Positions 35,881 to 44,727 of a DNA stretch of 64,000 nucleotides are shown in pieces; positions within the stretch are counted from its first letter, which is position 1; each line of letters opens with the position of its first letter. The stretch covers positions 3,720,001-3,784,000 of the forward strand of contig CP006667.1 in NCBI GenBank assembly GCA_000471925.1. The letters are read 5' to 3'. The notes under the pieces are model-generated. The model saw only the letters and a list, made by a program, of their open reading frames with translations, had not been told where the DNA came from and made no database searches. The stretch is from Ralstonia pickettii DTP0602 (GTDB taxonomy: Bacteria; Pseudomonadota; Gammaproteobacteria; Burkholderiales; Burkholderiaceae). The translations under genes were made by a program, and so were the position numbers.

Positions 35881-36252
35881 TTCGAAAATATCCTGAATTC
35901 AGATGCGTGCCGCGGGGGACACAACAATTAAGTCATATCGAGCGACCCGGGATGCACTGACACACGAATCCGGAACGCAACTGTCCTTGTGAATCGGCAA
36001 TTATACACAGATGCTGACGCGCCACGCAACACCGCCGAGACTTTGCCGCCTCAGGGCGGGCCGGGCGTCGGACCGATCCGTATAATATGCGCCACATCAC
36101 GCCGGTGCGCGTGGCGCGCGGGCAACTTTGCCGCCCGGCGCGCGTCTGAGAGGCGTCCGCGGCGCCTGACGCGCGGCGCTGCCGCCCTTCTCGGCCCGCC
36201 TGCGCCCGACCGGGGCCTGCACCGATCCACCCGTCCCGCATCGACCCTCACC
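35881..36252. other. Intergenic region between rpsT and murJ (diverging)
   Basis: About 370 bp. It holds the rpsT leader on the minus strand and, on the plus strand, a perfect TATAAT (36081-36086) as the likely -10 of murJ, with a leader of about 160 nt. The frame of murJ stays open back to 35989 but that stretch is basic low-complexity sequence without family similarity. A single DnaA-box-like 9-mer at 36001 is not considered meaningful. Confidence 0.5.
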
Positions 36253-37803
36253 TTGAACCTGCTCAAAGCGCTCGCCACCATCAGCAGCCTGACGATGCTC
36301 TCGCGCATCACCGGCCTCGTGCGCGAGATCCTGATCGCCCGCGCCTTCGGCGCGTCGGAGATGACCGACGCGTTCAACGTGGCCTTCCGCATCCCCAACC
36401 TGCTGCGCCGCATCTTCGGCGAAGGCGCATTCTCGCAGGCCTTCGTGCCGATCCTGGGCGAGTATCACGCCAAGCGCGGCGACGCGCCGACCAAGGCGCT
36501 GATCGACTCGGTCGCCACGGTCATGACCTGGGTGCTGATGGGCGTGTCCCTGCTCGGCGTGATCGGGGCGCCGCTGGTGATGACGGTGGTGGCCACGGGC
36601 TTCCGCGGGCAAAGCGAGACCTATACCGCCGCGGTGTTCATGACGCGAGTGATGTTCCCCTATATCGGGCTGATCTCGCTGGTGGCGCTGGCCTCGGGCA
36701 TCCTCAACACCTGGCGCAAGTTCGCCGTACCGGCGTTCACGCCGGTGCTGCTGAACCTGTGCCTGATCGTCGCGGCGCTGTTCGTCGGCCCGCATATGGA
36801 CCAGCCCATCTACGCGCAGGCCTGGGGCGTACTGATCGGCGGCGTGCTGCAGCTGGCGATCCAGGTGCCGGCGCTGCGGCGCCTGGGCGTGATGCCGCGC
36901 CTTGGCTTCAACCTGCGCGCGGCCTGGTCGGACGAAGGCGTGCGCCGCATTCTGCGCCAGATGGGGCCGGCGCTGCTGGCGGTGTCGGTAGCGCAGGTGA
37001 GCCAGATCATCAACACCAATATCGCCTCGCGGCTGGTGGCGGGCAGCGTCTCTTACCTGACGTATGCCGATCGCCTGATGGAGTTCCCGACCGCACTTCT
37101 AGGCGTAGCGTTGGGCACGATCCTGCTGCCCAGCCTGTCCAAAGCGAACGCGAGCGGGGATCACGCCGAGTACTCCGGCCTGCTCGACTGGGGCCTGCGG
37201 CTGACCTTCCTGCTGGCGGTGCCGTGCGCGGTGGGGCTGTTCGTGTTCGGCGCGCCGCTGACGGCGGTGCTGTTCAATTACGGCAAGTTCGACGCGCACG
37301 CGGTCGAGATGACGCGCCAGGCGCTGGTGTCGTATGGCACCGGCCTGCTCGGGCTGATCGCCATCAAGATCCTGGCGCCGGGCTTCTATGCGCGCCAGGA
37401 CATCCGCACGCCGGTCAAGATCGCGGTGCTGGTGCTGGTCGTCACGCAGGCGTGCAACGTTGCGTTTGTGCCGTGGATCGGCCACGCGGGCCTGGCGCTG
37501 TCGATCAGTGCCGGCGCCACCCTCAACGCGCTGCTGCTGTTCTTCGGGCTGCGCCGGCGCGGCCTGTACAAGCCGGCGCCGGGCTGGTGGCTGTTCCTGG
37601 CGCAGCTTACGACCTCGGTGCTGCTGCTGTCCGGCATGCTGCTCTGGTTCACGCGCAACTTCGACTGGATCGGCCTGGGCGCCACGCCGCTCTTGCGCAT
37701 CGCGCTGCTGGCTTCCTGCCTGGTACTTGCAGCGGTGGTCTACTTCGGTACACTGTGGCTCATGGGACTTCGCTTCTCCGCCTTCAGGCGGCGCGCCGGC
37801 TAG
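36253..37803 (+). CDS. murJ: Lipid II flippase MurJ
   Basis: 516 residues, polytopic inner-membrane protein (about 14 hydrophobic helices) of the MATE-like MOP superfamily that moves lipid II across the membrane. The N-terminus LLKALATISSLTMLSRITGLVREILIARAFGA and the block TDAFNVAFRIPNLLRRIFGEGAFSQAFVPIL are diagnostic; NYGKFD and the C-terminal helices follow. No ATG suits this N-terminus, so the TTG at 36253 (TTG AAC CTG CTC) is proposed; the frame continues upstream without similarity. A TATAAT at 36081 may be its promoter. The SirB1-like gene follows after 52 bp. Confidence 0.95.
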   Translation: MNLLKALATISSLTMLSRITGLVREILIARAFGASEMTDAFNVAFRIPNLLRRIFGEGAFSQAFVPILGEYHAKRGDAPTKALIDSVATVMTWVLMGVSLLGVIGAPLVMTVVATGFRGQSETYTAAVFMTRVMFPYIGLISLVALASGILNTWRKFAVPAFTPVLLNLCLIVAALFVGPHMDQPIYAQAWGVLIGGVLQLAIQVPALRRLGVMPRLGFNLRAAWSDEGVRRILRQMGPALLAVSVAQVSQIINTNIASRLVAGSVSYLTYADRLMEFPTALLGVALGTILLPSLSKANASGDHAEYSGLLDWGLRLTFLLAVPCAVGLFVFGAPLTAVLFNYGKFDAHAVEMTRQALVSYGTGLLGLIAIKILAPGFYARQDIRTPVKIAVLVLVVTQACNVAFVPWIGHAGLALSISAGATLNALLLFFGLRRRGLYKPAPGWWLFLAQLTTSVLLLSGMLLWFTRNFDWIGLGATPLLRIALLASCLVLAAVVYFGTLWLMGLRFSAFRRRAG

Positions 37804-37855
37804 CCGTGGTGACCCACGCTGCGCGCGGCACCGACGGCTGCACCGGGAAACCGAT

Positions 37856-38704
37856 ATGACTTCCACCAAAGTCCTGGATTACTTCGCCAGCCTCGTGGCG
37901 GACGAGAACGGCATCCCGCTGACCGAAACCGCGCTGTCCATCGCGCAGGACGCCTACCCCGACCTGGACCTGCAGGCCGAGCTGGCGGCGCTGGACGTGC
38001 TGGCGCTGCGCCTGAAACGCCGGATCGCCGAAGGCACCCCCGCGATCCAGCGGCTGCGCCTGCTGAACCATTTCTTCTATCGCGACCTGGGCTTCGGCCC
38101 GAACGCGAACGACTACTACGATCCCGACAACTCCTACCTGAACGTGGTGGTGCGCCAGCGGCGCGGCATCCCGATCTCGCTCGCGGTCCTCTTTATTGAG
38201 CTGGGCCAGCAGATCGGCCTGCCGCTCAAGGGGGTGTCGTTCCCCAACCACTTCCTGCTGCGCATGACGATCCCGGCCGGCGAAGTGGTGCTGGACCCTC
38301 TTACCGGGGAAACCCTGTCGAAGGAACAACTGCAGGAAATGCTGGATCCGTACCTGGAGCGCGAGGGCATCACCGATGCCAGCCAGGTACCGCTGGGCCT
38401 GTTCCTGCGCGCGGCCAGCCACCGCGAGATCGTCGCGCGCATGCTGCGCAACCTGAAGGCGATCTACCTGCAGGAGTCGCGCTGGCAGCGGTTGCTGGCA
38501 GTGCAGAACCGACTGGTGATCCTGCTGCCGGGATCGATCGAGGAAGTGCGCGACCGGGGGTTGGCGTACGCCAACCTGGAGTGCTTCCGTCCCGCGCTGG
38601 CCGACCTGGAAGCCTATGTCCTGGCCCGGCCGGATGCGGCCGATATCGGCCAGATCCGCGAGCGCATGCCCGCGCTGCGGATGATGAGCCGCAGCCTCAA
38701 CTGA
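37856..38704 (+). CDS. SirB1-like transglutaminase-fold and TPR protein
   Basis: 282 residues. The first two thirds match the SirB1/YchA family (transglutaminase-like core): RLRLLNHFFYRDLGFGPNANDYYDPDNSYLNVVVRQRRGIPISLAVLFIELGQQIGLPLKGVSFPNHFLLR, with the conserved R-x-G-x-P-I-S-L and a C-terminal helical part (ILLPGSIEEVRDRGLAYANLECFRPALADLEAYV) that looks like two TPR repeats. No catalytic Cys is seen, in keeping with the family. Function unknown. It is read just after murJ and may be co-transcribed. Confidence 0.85.
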   Translation: MTSTKVLDYFASLVADENGIPLTETALSIAQDAYPDLDLQAELAALDVLALRLKRRIAEGTPAIQRLRLLNHFFYRDLGFGPNANDYYDPDNSYLNVVVRQRRGIPISLAVLFIELGQQIGLPLKGVSFPNHFLLRMTIPAGEVVLDPLTGETLSKEQLQEMLDPYLEREGITDASQVPLGLFLRAASHREIVARMLRNLKAIYLQESRWQRLLAVQNRLVILLPGSIEEVRDRGLAYANLECFRPALADLEAYVLARPDAADIGQIRERMPALRMMSRSLN

Positions 38705-38731
38705 AGAGGCCGCGGCAAGACGGCAACGGTC

Positions 38732-39397
38732 TCAGCGCTCGACGCGCGAAGGCCGGCGGCGATTGCCGCGCACCAGCTTCCACAGCCCGCCCAGCACCAG
38801 CGGCACCACTGCCGCGCCGATGCCGGCCAGCACGATCAGGTTCAGGTACTGGCGGATAAACGGCAGGTTGCCGAAGAAGTAGCCGGCGAACACCAGGCCC
38901 ACCACCCAGGCCACGGCGCCGACCACGTTGAACATCTGGAAGCGCGCAAAGGTCATCTGCGACACCCCCGCCACGAACGGCGCGAAGGTACGCACGATCG
39001 GCACGAAGCGCGCGAGCACCAGCGTCTTGCCACCATGCCGCTCGTAGAAATCATGGGTGCGGCGCAGCGCATCCTGGTCCAGGAAGCGCCACTGGTGCTC
39101 GAACACCTTGGGGCCGATCCAGCTCCCCACCATGTAGTTGACGGTATTGCCCGTGATCGCGGCCGTCAGCAGCAGGCCGATCAGCGCCCACTCGTTCATC
39201 GCGCCGGTTGCACAGAAGGCGCCCGCGATAAACAGCAGCGAGTCGCCCGGCAGGAACGGCACCACCACCAGCCCGGTTTCCGCGAACACGATCAGGAAAA
39301 GGATGGCATAGACCCAGTGGCCGTACTGGTCGATGACCGTGCCCAGGTATTTGTCGACGTGCACCAGCATGTCGATGAGCTGCAAAGCGAGATCCAA
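38732..39397 (-). CDS. DedA family membrane protein
   Basis: 221 residues. A SNARE-associated/VTT-domain protein with hydrophobic helices and re-entrant loops: AILFLIVFAETGLVVVPFLPGDSLLFIAGAF (with the family E and F/YLPG), GNTVNYMVGSWIGPKV, and RFVPIVRTFAPFVAGVSQM (the G-x-x-x-x-R-x-x-P-x-x-R-T type block). DedA proteins are needed for envelope integrity and have been linked to lipid scrambling/flipping, for example of undecaprenyl phosphate. The TTG at 39395-39397 is preferred because GGGGA lies 8 bp before it and it gives the family's length; an ATG at 39446 would add 17 residues. Confidence 0.9.
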   Translation of the reverse strand: MDLALQLIDMLVHVDKYLGTVIDQYGHWVYAILFLIVFAETGLVVVPFLPGDSLLFIAGAFCATGAMNEWALIGLLLTAAITGNTVNYMVGSWIGPKVFEHQWRFLDQDALRRTHDFYERHGGKTLVLARFVPIVRTFAPFVAGVSQMTFARFQMFNVVGAVAWVVGLVFAGYFFGNLPFIRQYLNLIVLAGIGAAVVPLVLGGLWKLVRGNRRRPSRVER

Positions 39398-39517
39398 GTC
39401 GTTCCCCGTTATGTTGGTTAGTGTGGCCGATTCCTTGGCCTGAATCATACAAGAGCCGCCACGCGGATCCGCCACCTTTGGCACCCCTGCGCCACCGACT
39501 CTGCGCGGACGGCCACG

Positions 39518-39523
39518 TATAAT
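39518..39523 (+). promoter_or_regulatory. -10 element directly before mutL
   Basis: Perfect TATAAT only 6 bp before the mutL ATG. Transcription from it would begin at or near the A of the start codon, giving a leaderless mRNA. The -35 region is weak. Confidence 0.45.
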
Positions 39524-39529
39524 CGCCGG

Positions 39530-41527
39530 ATGCCAGACACCGCCTCCCGCACCGACCTTCCCACCGCCTTGCGCACCACCCAGCTGCCGCGCCCGATCCG
39601 GCCGCTGCCGGACCAGCTCATCAGCCAGATTGCCGCCGGTGAAGTGGTGGAACGCCCGGCCTCGGTGGTCAAGGAGCTGCTCGAAAACGCACTCGATGCC
39701 GGCGCCACGCAGCTTGGCATCCGGCTGGAGGAAGGCGGCGTGCGGCGCATCGTCATCACCGACAACGGCTGCGGCATCCCTGCCGCCGAGTTGCCGGTGG
39801 CGCTGATGCGTCACGCCACCAGCAAGATTGCCTCGCTCGATGAGCTGGAATCGGTGCTGACGCTGGGCTTCCGCGGCGAGGCGCTGGCCTCGATCGCGTC
39901 GGTTTCCCAGCTGGCGCTGACCAGCCGGACCGCGGCCGATGCCCATGCCACGCAGGTCAGTGCCGATACCGGCACGGTGCAACCCGCTTCCGGCGGGGTC
40001 GGCACCACGGTCGACGTGCAGCACCTCTACTTCAACACGCCGGCGCGCCGAAAGTTCCTCAAATCGGAACAAACCGAACTGGGCCATTGCCTGGAGATGG
40101 TCCGGCGCGTGGCGCTGGCGCGGCCCGACGTGACCATCTCGGTCCACCACAACGGCAAGCCGCTGGAGCACTGGAACGCCGGCGACGTCGCCACCCGTAC
40201 CGCGCAGGTGCTGGGCAGCGACTTTGCCAAGGCGCGGCTACCGCTGGACGAGCAGGCCGACACGCTGCACCTGTACGGTTTTGCCGGCCTGCCCACTGCC
40301 TCGCGCGGGCGCCCGGACCAGCAGTACTTCTTTGTCAACGGCCGCTTCGTGCGCGACAAGCTGCTCAACCACGCGGTGCGCAGCGCCTACCAGGACGTGC
40401 TGCACGGCGACCGCTTCCCCTCCTATGTGGTTTGCCTGGACCTGCCGCCGGAGATGGTCGACGTCAACGTGCACCCGTCCAAGATCGAAGTGCGCTTTCG
40501 CGAATCGCGCGCCGTGCACCAGTTTGTCTATCACGCGGTGCAGCGCTGCCTGGCGCGGCAGGCCGGCGAGAACGGCGACAGCTTGCACACCGACAGCGAC
40601 GGCGAGATAAGCGAGCCGCCGGGCGGTTTCGCTCCTGCCGGCGCACGCGATGCCCGGCCCGGCTACTCGGGCGGTAGCGGTGGCGGCCAGTGGATCAACT
40701 ACTCGGCGGCACGCCAGACCGAACTCGGCATCGCCCAGCCGCGCCAGGCCTACCTGGGCATGGTGCGCGATGCCACGGCGCCGGCCGCACGTCCGTATGG
40801 CGCGTTCCCTGGCGCCTCGGCGCAGCCCCCGGCCTGGCTTGCCGATGCGCAAGCGGCGCGAGCCGACGATCCGCCCAGCCTGCTGGACCGGTTGCCGCCC
40901 GCGGGGCGCAGCGATCCGGGCGCGCCGGAAGATGCCCCCGACGACCACCCGCTCGGCTACGCCATCGCCCAGCTGCACGGCATCTACGTGCTGGCGCAGA
41001 ATGCGCGTGGCCTGGTGCTGGTGGACATGCACGCCGCACACGAACGCATCCTGTACGAGCAGATCAAGGCCGGCCTGGACGCGCGCGACCTGGCCGTGCA
41101 GCCGCTGCTGATCCCGGTCACGCTGCCCGCCAGCCCGATCGAGATCGGCGTGGCCGAGGAACACCAGGGGACGCTGACGCTGCTCGGCTTCGATATCGCG
41201 CCGGTGTCGCCCACCACGCTGGCGGTTCGCGCCGTGCCCGCGCTGCTGCAACAGGCCGATGCCGAGGCGCTGGCGCGCGACGTGCTGCGCGACCTGCACG
41301 CCTTTGGCGGCTCGCGCGTGCTGGCCGAGCGGCGCAATGAGCTGCTGGCCACGCTGGCCTGCCACAGCGCGGTGCGCGCCAACCGCAAGCTCACCGTCGA
41401 GGAAATGAACGCGCTGCTGCGCCAGATGGAGCAGACCGAGCGCGCCGACCAGTGCAACCACGGCCGCCCCACCTGGGTGCAACTGACCGTGACCGAGCTG
41501 GACCGGCTGTTCCTGCGCGGGCAGTAA
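39530..41527 (+). CDS. mutL: DNA mismatch repair protein MutL, endonuclease type
   Basis: 665 residues. The GHKL ATPase domain shows VVKELLENALDAGA, ITDNGCGIP and GFRGEALASIASV; the transducer domain follows. A linker of about 150 residues (low complexity, Gly/Ala/Pro/Asp rich) separates it from the C-terminal dimerisation domain. That domain has DMHAAHERILYE near residue 500, which fits the metal-binding endonuclease motif D-Q/M-H-A-x2-E-x4-E, plus ACHSAVRANRKL and CNHGRPTWVQL, the other endonuclease-type motifs. So this MutL should nick DNA itself, as in bacteria lacking MutH. miaA follows after 36 bp, the mutL-miaA order being widespread in proteobacteria. Confidence 0.97.
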   Translation: MPDTASRTDLPTALRTTQLPRPIRPLPDQLISQIAAGEVVERPASVVKELLENALDAGATQLGIRLEEGGVRRIVITDNGCGIPAAELPVALMRHATSKIASLDELESVLTLGFRGEALASIASVSQLALTSRTAADAHATQVSADTGTVQPASGGVGTTVDVQHLYFNTPARRKFLKSEQTELGHCLEMVRRVALARPDVTISVHHNGKPLEHWNAGDVATRTAQVLGSDFAKARLPLDEQADTLHLYGFAGLPTASRGRPDQQYFFVNGRFVRDKLLNHAVRSAYQDVLHGDRFPSYVVCLDLPPEMVDVNVHPSKIEVRFRESRAVHQFVYHAVQRCLARQAGENGDSLHTDSDGEISEPPGGFAPAGARDARPGYSGGSGGGQWINYSAARQTELGIAQPRQAYLGMVRDATAPAARPYGAFPGASAQPPAWLADAQAARADDPPSLLDRLPPAGRSDPGAPEDAPDDHPLGYAIAQLHGIYVLAQNARGLVLVDMHAAHERILYEQIKAGLDARDLAVQPLLIPVTLPASPIEIGVAEEHQGTLTLLGFDIAPVSPTTLAVRAVPALLQQADAEALARDVLRDLHAFGGSRVLAERRNELLATLACHSAVRANRKLTVEEMNALLRQMEQTERADQCNHGRPTWVQLTVTELDRLFLRGQ

Positions 41528-41563
41528 GCCGCCTGCCACGCCCTCTCAAACACACCCCATTCG

Positions 41564-42529
41564 ATGTCCGCCGTACCCCAAGATCCCGCCACGCATCCGC
41601 CCGTGGTCTGCCTGCTCGGCCCCACCGCCTCCGGCAAGACCGCGGCCGCGCTAGCGCTGGCCGCCGAGGCGCCGGTGGAGATCATCAGCCTGGACTCGGC
41701 ACTGGTGTATCGCGAGATGGATATCGGCACGGCCAAGCCCACGCGCGAAGAACTGGCCGCCGCGCCGCACCACCTGATCGACATCATCGACCCGGCCAAC
41801 AGCTACTCGGCCGCGCAATTCGTCACCGATGCCGAACGCCTGATTGGCGAGATCCGCGCCCGCGGCCATGTGCCGCTGATCGTCGGCGGCACCATGCTCT
41901 ACTACAAAGCGCTGACGCAGGGCCTCAACGACCTGCCGCAGGCCGACGCCGCGCTGCGCGCGGAGCTGGACCAGCTCGCCGCCGAGCGCGGCTGGCCGGC
42001 ACTGCATGCGATGCTGGCGGAGGTCGACCCGGTCACCGCGGCGCGGCTCGCGCCCAACGATGCGCAGCGCATCCAGCGCGCGCTGGAGATCCACCGCCTG
42101 TCGGGCCAGCCGATGTCGGCGCTGCTGGCGCGCCAGGCCGAAGGCCGCACCTTTGCCGGCGCGGCGGACCAGCGCTACCGCGTGATCGCGCTGGAGCCGT
42201 CGGACCGGCTGGCGCTGCATGCGCGCATCGCCCAGCGCTATGACGCGATGCTGGCCGGCGGCTTTATCGAAGAAGTCGAGCGGCTGCGCGCCCGCGGCGA
42301 CCTGCATCCGGGGCTGCCGTCGATCCGCTGCGTGGGCTACCGGCAGGTGTGGGAATACCTGGATGGCGAATCCGACTTTGCCACCATGCGCGAGCGCGGC
42401 ATCGCCGCCACGCGCCAGCTGTGCAAGCGGCAACTGACGTGGCTGCGCAGCACGCCCGAGCGGCTGGTGGTGGACTGCCTGGCGCCCGGCTACGTGGACC
42501 AGGTGCGCAGGCTGGCAGACCTCCATTGA
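41564..42529 (+). CDS. miaA: tRNA dimethylallyltransferase
   Basis: 321 residues. It adds the dimethylallyl group to A37 of tRNAs reading UNN codons. The P-loop is [16 protein letters not shown] near residue 18, then [49 protein letters not shown] and the C-terminal [11 protein letters not shown] and [14 protein letters not shown] segments, all in family order. It is probably co-transcribed with mutL. No hfq follows; a GNAT gene comes next. Confidence 0.97.
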   Translation: MSAVPQDPATHPPVVCLLGPTASGKTAAALALAAEAPVEIISLDSALVYREMDIGTAKPTREELAAAPHHLIDIIDPANSYSAAQFVTDAERLIGEIRARGHVPLIVGGTMLYYKALTQGLNDLPQADAALRAELDQLAAERGWPALHAMLAEVDPVTAARLAPNDAQRIQRALEIHRLSGQPMSALLARQAEGRTFAGAADQRYRVIALEPSDRLALHARIAQRYDAMLAGGFIEEVERLRARGDLHPGLPSIRCVGYRQVWEYLDGESDFATMRERGIAATRQLCKRQLTWLRSTPERLVVDCLAPGYVDQVRRLADLH

Positions 42530-42597
42530 CGGCGATGCAAGCCGAGTGATGCTCAGGCGATAATCGCAGTCTGTTCACTGCTGCGCAAACACCGAGC

Positions 42598-43101
42598 ATG
42601 TCCAAGCCCGCCTTCACCATCCGCCCCGCCACCGCCGCTGACAGCGAAACGCTGTTCAACCTGATCCTGGCCCTGGCCGAGTACGAGAAGCTGACCCATA
42701 TCGTCGAAGCCACGCCGCAGAAAATCCAGGACGCGCTCTTCGGCGCCACGCCGCATGCCGAGGCCGTGCTGGTCGAAGTCGAGTCCGAAGGCGGCCGCCA
42801 GGCGGTGGGCTTCGCCCTCTTCTTCCACAACTTCTCGACCTTCCTGGCCAAGCCCGGCCTGTACCTGGAAGACCTGTACGTCGACCCGGCCTGGCGCGGC
42901 TATGGCCTGGGCAAGGCGCTGCTCAAGCACCTGGCCGCGCTGGCGGTCGCGCGCGGCTGCGGCCGCTTCGAATGGTCGGTGCTGGACTGGAACCAGCCGT
43001 CGATCGACTTCTACCAGGCCATGGGCGCCGACGTGCTGCCCGACTGGCGCATCTGCCGTATGACGGGCGAAGCGCTGGCGAAGCTGGGCACTGCAAAGTA
43101 A
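42598..43101 (+). CDS. GNAT family N-acetyltransferase
   Basis: 167 residues covering one GNAT domain. The acetyl-CoA-binding motif A is LEDLYVDPAWRGYGLGKALLKHLAALA (R-G-Y-G-L-G), preceded by strand beta-4 (AVGFALFFHNFSTFL) and followed by FEWSVLDWNQPSIDFYQAMGADVLPDW. The pattern (FFHNFSTFLAKPGLYLEDLYV) is that of the diamine/spermidine acetyltransferase-like (SAT) group, but the substrate is not certain. A GATAAT at 42559-42564 may be the -10 with a leader of about 28 nt. Confidence 0.87.
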   Translation: MSKPAFTIRPATAADSETLFNLILALAEYEKLTHIVEATPQKIQDALFGATPHAEAVLVEVESEGGRQAVGFALFFHNFSTFLAKPGLYLEDLYVDPAWRGYGLGKALLKHLAALAVARGCGRFEWSVLDWNQPSIDFYQAMGADVLPDWRICRMTGEALAKLGTAK

Positions 43102-43143
43102 TACGGCGCGCAGCAACCGGTCCACCGCCGGTGTTATACACTT

Positions 43144-43164
43144 GACGGCATGCCGCCATACAAT
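43144..43164 (+). promoter_or_regulatory. Candidate GntR-regulator binding site, copy 1 (own promoter)
   Basis: GACGGCATGCCGCCATACAAT. The last 12 bases (43153-43164) occur again at 49091-49102 upstream of the MFS importer operon, with 16 of 21 bases shared across the longer stretch. TACAAT (43159-43164) could be the -10 of the regulator gene, so a bound protein would block its own promoter. Confidence 0.5.
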
Positions 43165-43209
43165 AGTGGCACCGAATGTCTTTTTTCCGGGCCGTCAACG
43201 CTAACCGCC

Positions 43210-43956
43210 ATGCCACGAACCAAAGCCGACCAACCCCCCGTTGCTGTCTCCGACGGTGCGAATGAAACCGACGCAGACAATGCGCGCGGCGCGTCGGTGG
43301 AGGAAATCGCCGACCGCATCCTGACCGCGATCTGGGAGCACCGGCTGCCCCCGGGCACCAAGCTGGTCGAGGAAAAGCTGGGCGGCGTGTTCGGCGTGAG
43401 CCGCACCAAGGTACGGCTGGCCTTCGGCAAGCTGGCGCATGAGGGCGTGCTGACGGTGCATCCCAACCGCGGCACCTTCGTCTCCAGCCCGAGCGTGGCC
43501 GAAGCGCGCCAGGTGCTGCACTCGCGCCGCCTGCTGGAGCCCGCGCTGGTGCGCGACCTGGCCGGCGCGATCGGCAAGCCCGGGCTGCGCGCGCTGCGCG
43601 ACACCACGCGCGAGGAAGCGCAGGCGCGCGACAGCAACGACCGGCGCGCCATCATCCGGCTCTCGGGCGAATTCCACTGCCGGCTGGCGGAAATGACGGG
43701 CAACCAGTACCTGGGCAAGTACATGCGCGAGCTGTGCTCGCTGACCTGCCTGATCATCGCGCTCTATGACGCGCCGGGCGTGCCGTCATGCCCGCACCAT
43801 GAACACGACGATATCGTCGATGCGCTGGAGGCCGGCGACGGGGATCGCGCCGCGCAGCTGATGGCCGAGCATCTCGAGCATGTCGAGAGCACGCTGCGGC
43901 TGCAGGCGCCGGACGAGGAAAAGGTCGACCTGGAAGCGGTGTTCGCCGCGGTCTGA
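43210..43956 (+). CDS. GntR-family transcriptional regulator, FadR/FCD type
   Basis: 248 residues. A winged helix-turn-helix occupies about 33-100 (ILTAIWEHRLPPGTKLVEEKLGGVFGVSRTKVRLAFGKLAHEGVLTVHPNRGTFV, the P-P-G-x-x-L and V-S-R-x-x-V-R features of GntR). The C-terminal part is an FCD domain (LLEPALVRDLAGAIG; FHCRLAEMTGNQYLGKY; HEHDDIVDALEAGD; AEHLEHVESTLRL), with His/Asp residues that often bind a metal and small carboxylate ligand. It faces the racemase-amidase-hydantoinase-MFS operon, 22 bp separating the stops, and probably regulates it. ATG 43210 chosen for the family-like N-terminus; an ATG at 43150 is less likely. Confidence 0.9.
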   Translation: MPRTKADQPPVAVSDGANETDADNARGASVEEIADRILTAIWEHRLPPGTKLVEEKLGGVFGVSRTKVRLAFGKLAHEGVLTVHPNRGTFVSSPSVAEARQVLHSRRLLEPALVRDLAGAIGKPGLRALRDTTREEAQARDSNDRRAIIRLSGEFHCRLAEMTGNQYLGKYMRELCSLTCLIIALYDAPGVPSCPHHEHDDIVDALEAGDGDRAAQLMAEHLEHVESTLRLQAPDEEKVDLEAVFAAV

Positions 43957-43978
43957 GCCGCGGCCAGTGGGAAGGCGC

Positions 43979-44722
43979 TTAGCGGTGCTCGATGCGCGCC
44001 GCCAACGCGTCCGGCAAACCCAGCGTGGGCTTGGCATCCGGGCGCCGGAACGTGCCCGCGGTAGCCTTGCGCGGCTGCAGCGCGACCAGCGCCTCGGCCT
44101 GCTTGACGGCGGCGGCCATCTGGTCGACCACCGGCACCGGGATGCGGTCGCGCACGCGCGCGGCCAGGCCCGCCAGCGGTGCGCCCGCCAGGATCACCAC
44201 GTCGGCCTCATCCTCCACCACCGCGCGGTTGGCCAGTTCCACCAGCACCGCCTCCTTCTCCTCCTGCACGTCCGACACTGAGGCAAAGCTGCCGTCGAGC
44301 ATGCGGATGCCGGCCAGCCGGCCGCGCAGGCCGTGCATGTCCACGCACTCCTCGTACCAGGGCCCGAGCGCCCGCGCGAAGGTGACGATGGCAAAGCGCC
44401 GCCCCAGCATGCAGGCCGACAGCATGGCCGCCTCGGCCATGCCTACCACCGGCAGGTCGAACAGTTCGCGCGCGCCCATCAGGCCGGGGTCGCCGAAGGC
44501 GGCGATGATGGCGGCGTCGAACTGGCCGTGGTGCTCGGCCAGCATTTCCAGCGCGATGGCGCCGCCGATCTGGGCCTCGGCACGCGTGGCGATATAGGGG
44601 ACGCCGCGGCTGGCGGTCAGCGGCACCAGTTCGGTACCGGGCGCAGCCACGGCGGTGGCGGCGTGCATCAGCCGATCGGTGATGCCCTCGCTGGTATTGG
44701 GGTTGAGAACGAGGATTCGCAT
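43979..44722 (-). CDS. Hydantoin-racemase-like (Asp/Glu racemase superfamily) protein lacking the catalytic cysteines
   Basis: 247 residues. The overall pattern is that of hydantoin/allantoin racemases: MRILVLNPNTSEGITDRL at the N-terminus, IIAAFGDPGLMGARELFDLPVVGMAEAAML, then VVILAGAPLAGLAARVRDRIPVPVVDQMAAAVKQAEAL. In active family members Cys residues sit in the CFGDPG and LGCAGM segments; here they are Ala75 (AAFGDPG) and Gly180 (LAGAPL). The two other cysteines (about residues 104 and 126) are elsewhere. So ordinary two-base racemisation is not expected; another activity (binding, isomerisation, lyase) or a non-catalytic role is possible. It follows the amidase gene after 5 bp in the same operon. 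Confidence 0.82.
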   Translation of the reverse strand: MRILVLNPNTSEGITDRLMHAATAVAAPGTELVPLTASRGVPYIATRAEAQIGGAIALEMLAEHHGQFDAAIIAAFGDPGLMGARELFDLPVVGMAEAAMLSACMLGRRFAIVTFARALGPWYEECVDMHGLRGRLAGIRMLDGSFASVSDVQEEKEAVLVELANRAVVEDEADVVILAGAPLAGLAARVRDRIPVPVVDQMAAAVKQAEALVALQPRKATAGTFRRPDAKPTLGLPDALAARIEHR

Positions 44723-44727
44723 ATCGG

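Noticed and set aside
36001..36009. Perfect DnaA-box-like 9-mer (TTATACACA) upstream of murJ
   Set aside because: A single such 9-mer is expected about once or twice by chance in 64 kb on two strands; no cluster of boxes, AT-rich unwinding element or replication gene is nearby.
43142..43164. TTGACG followed by TACAAT as a sigma70 promoter for the GntR gene
   Set aside because: Spacing is only 11 bp, too short for a -35/-10 pair. TACAAT alone is kept as a possible -10 and as part of the shared operator.
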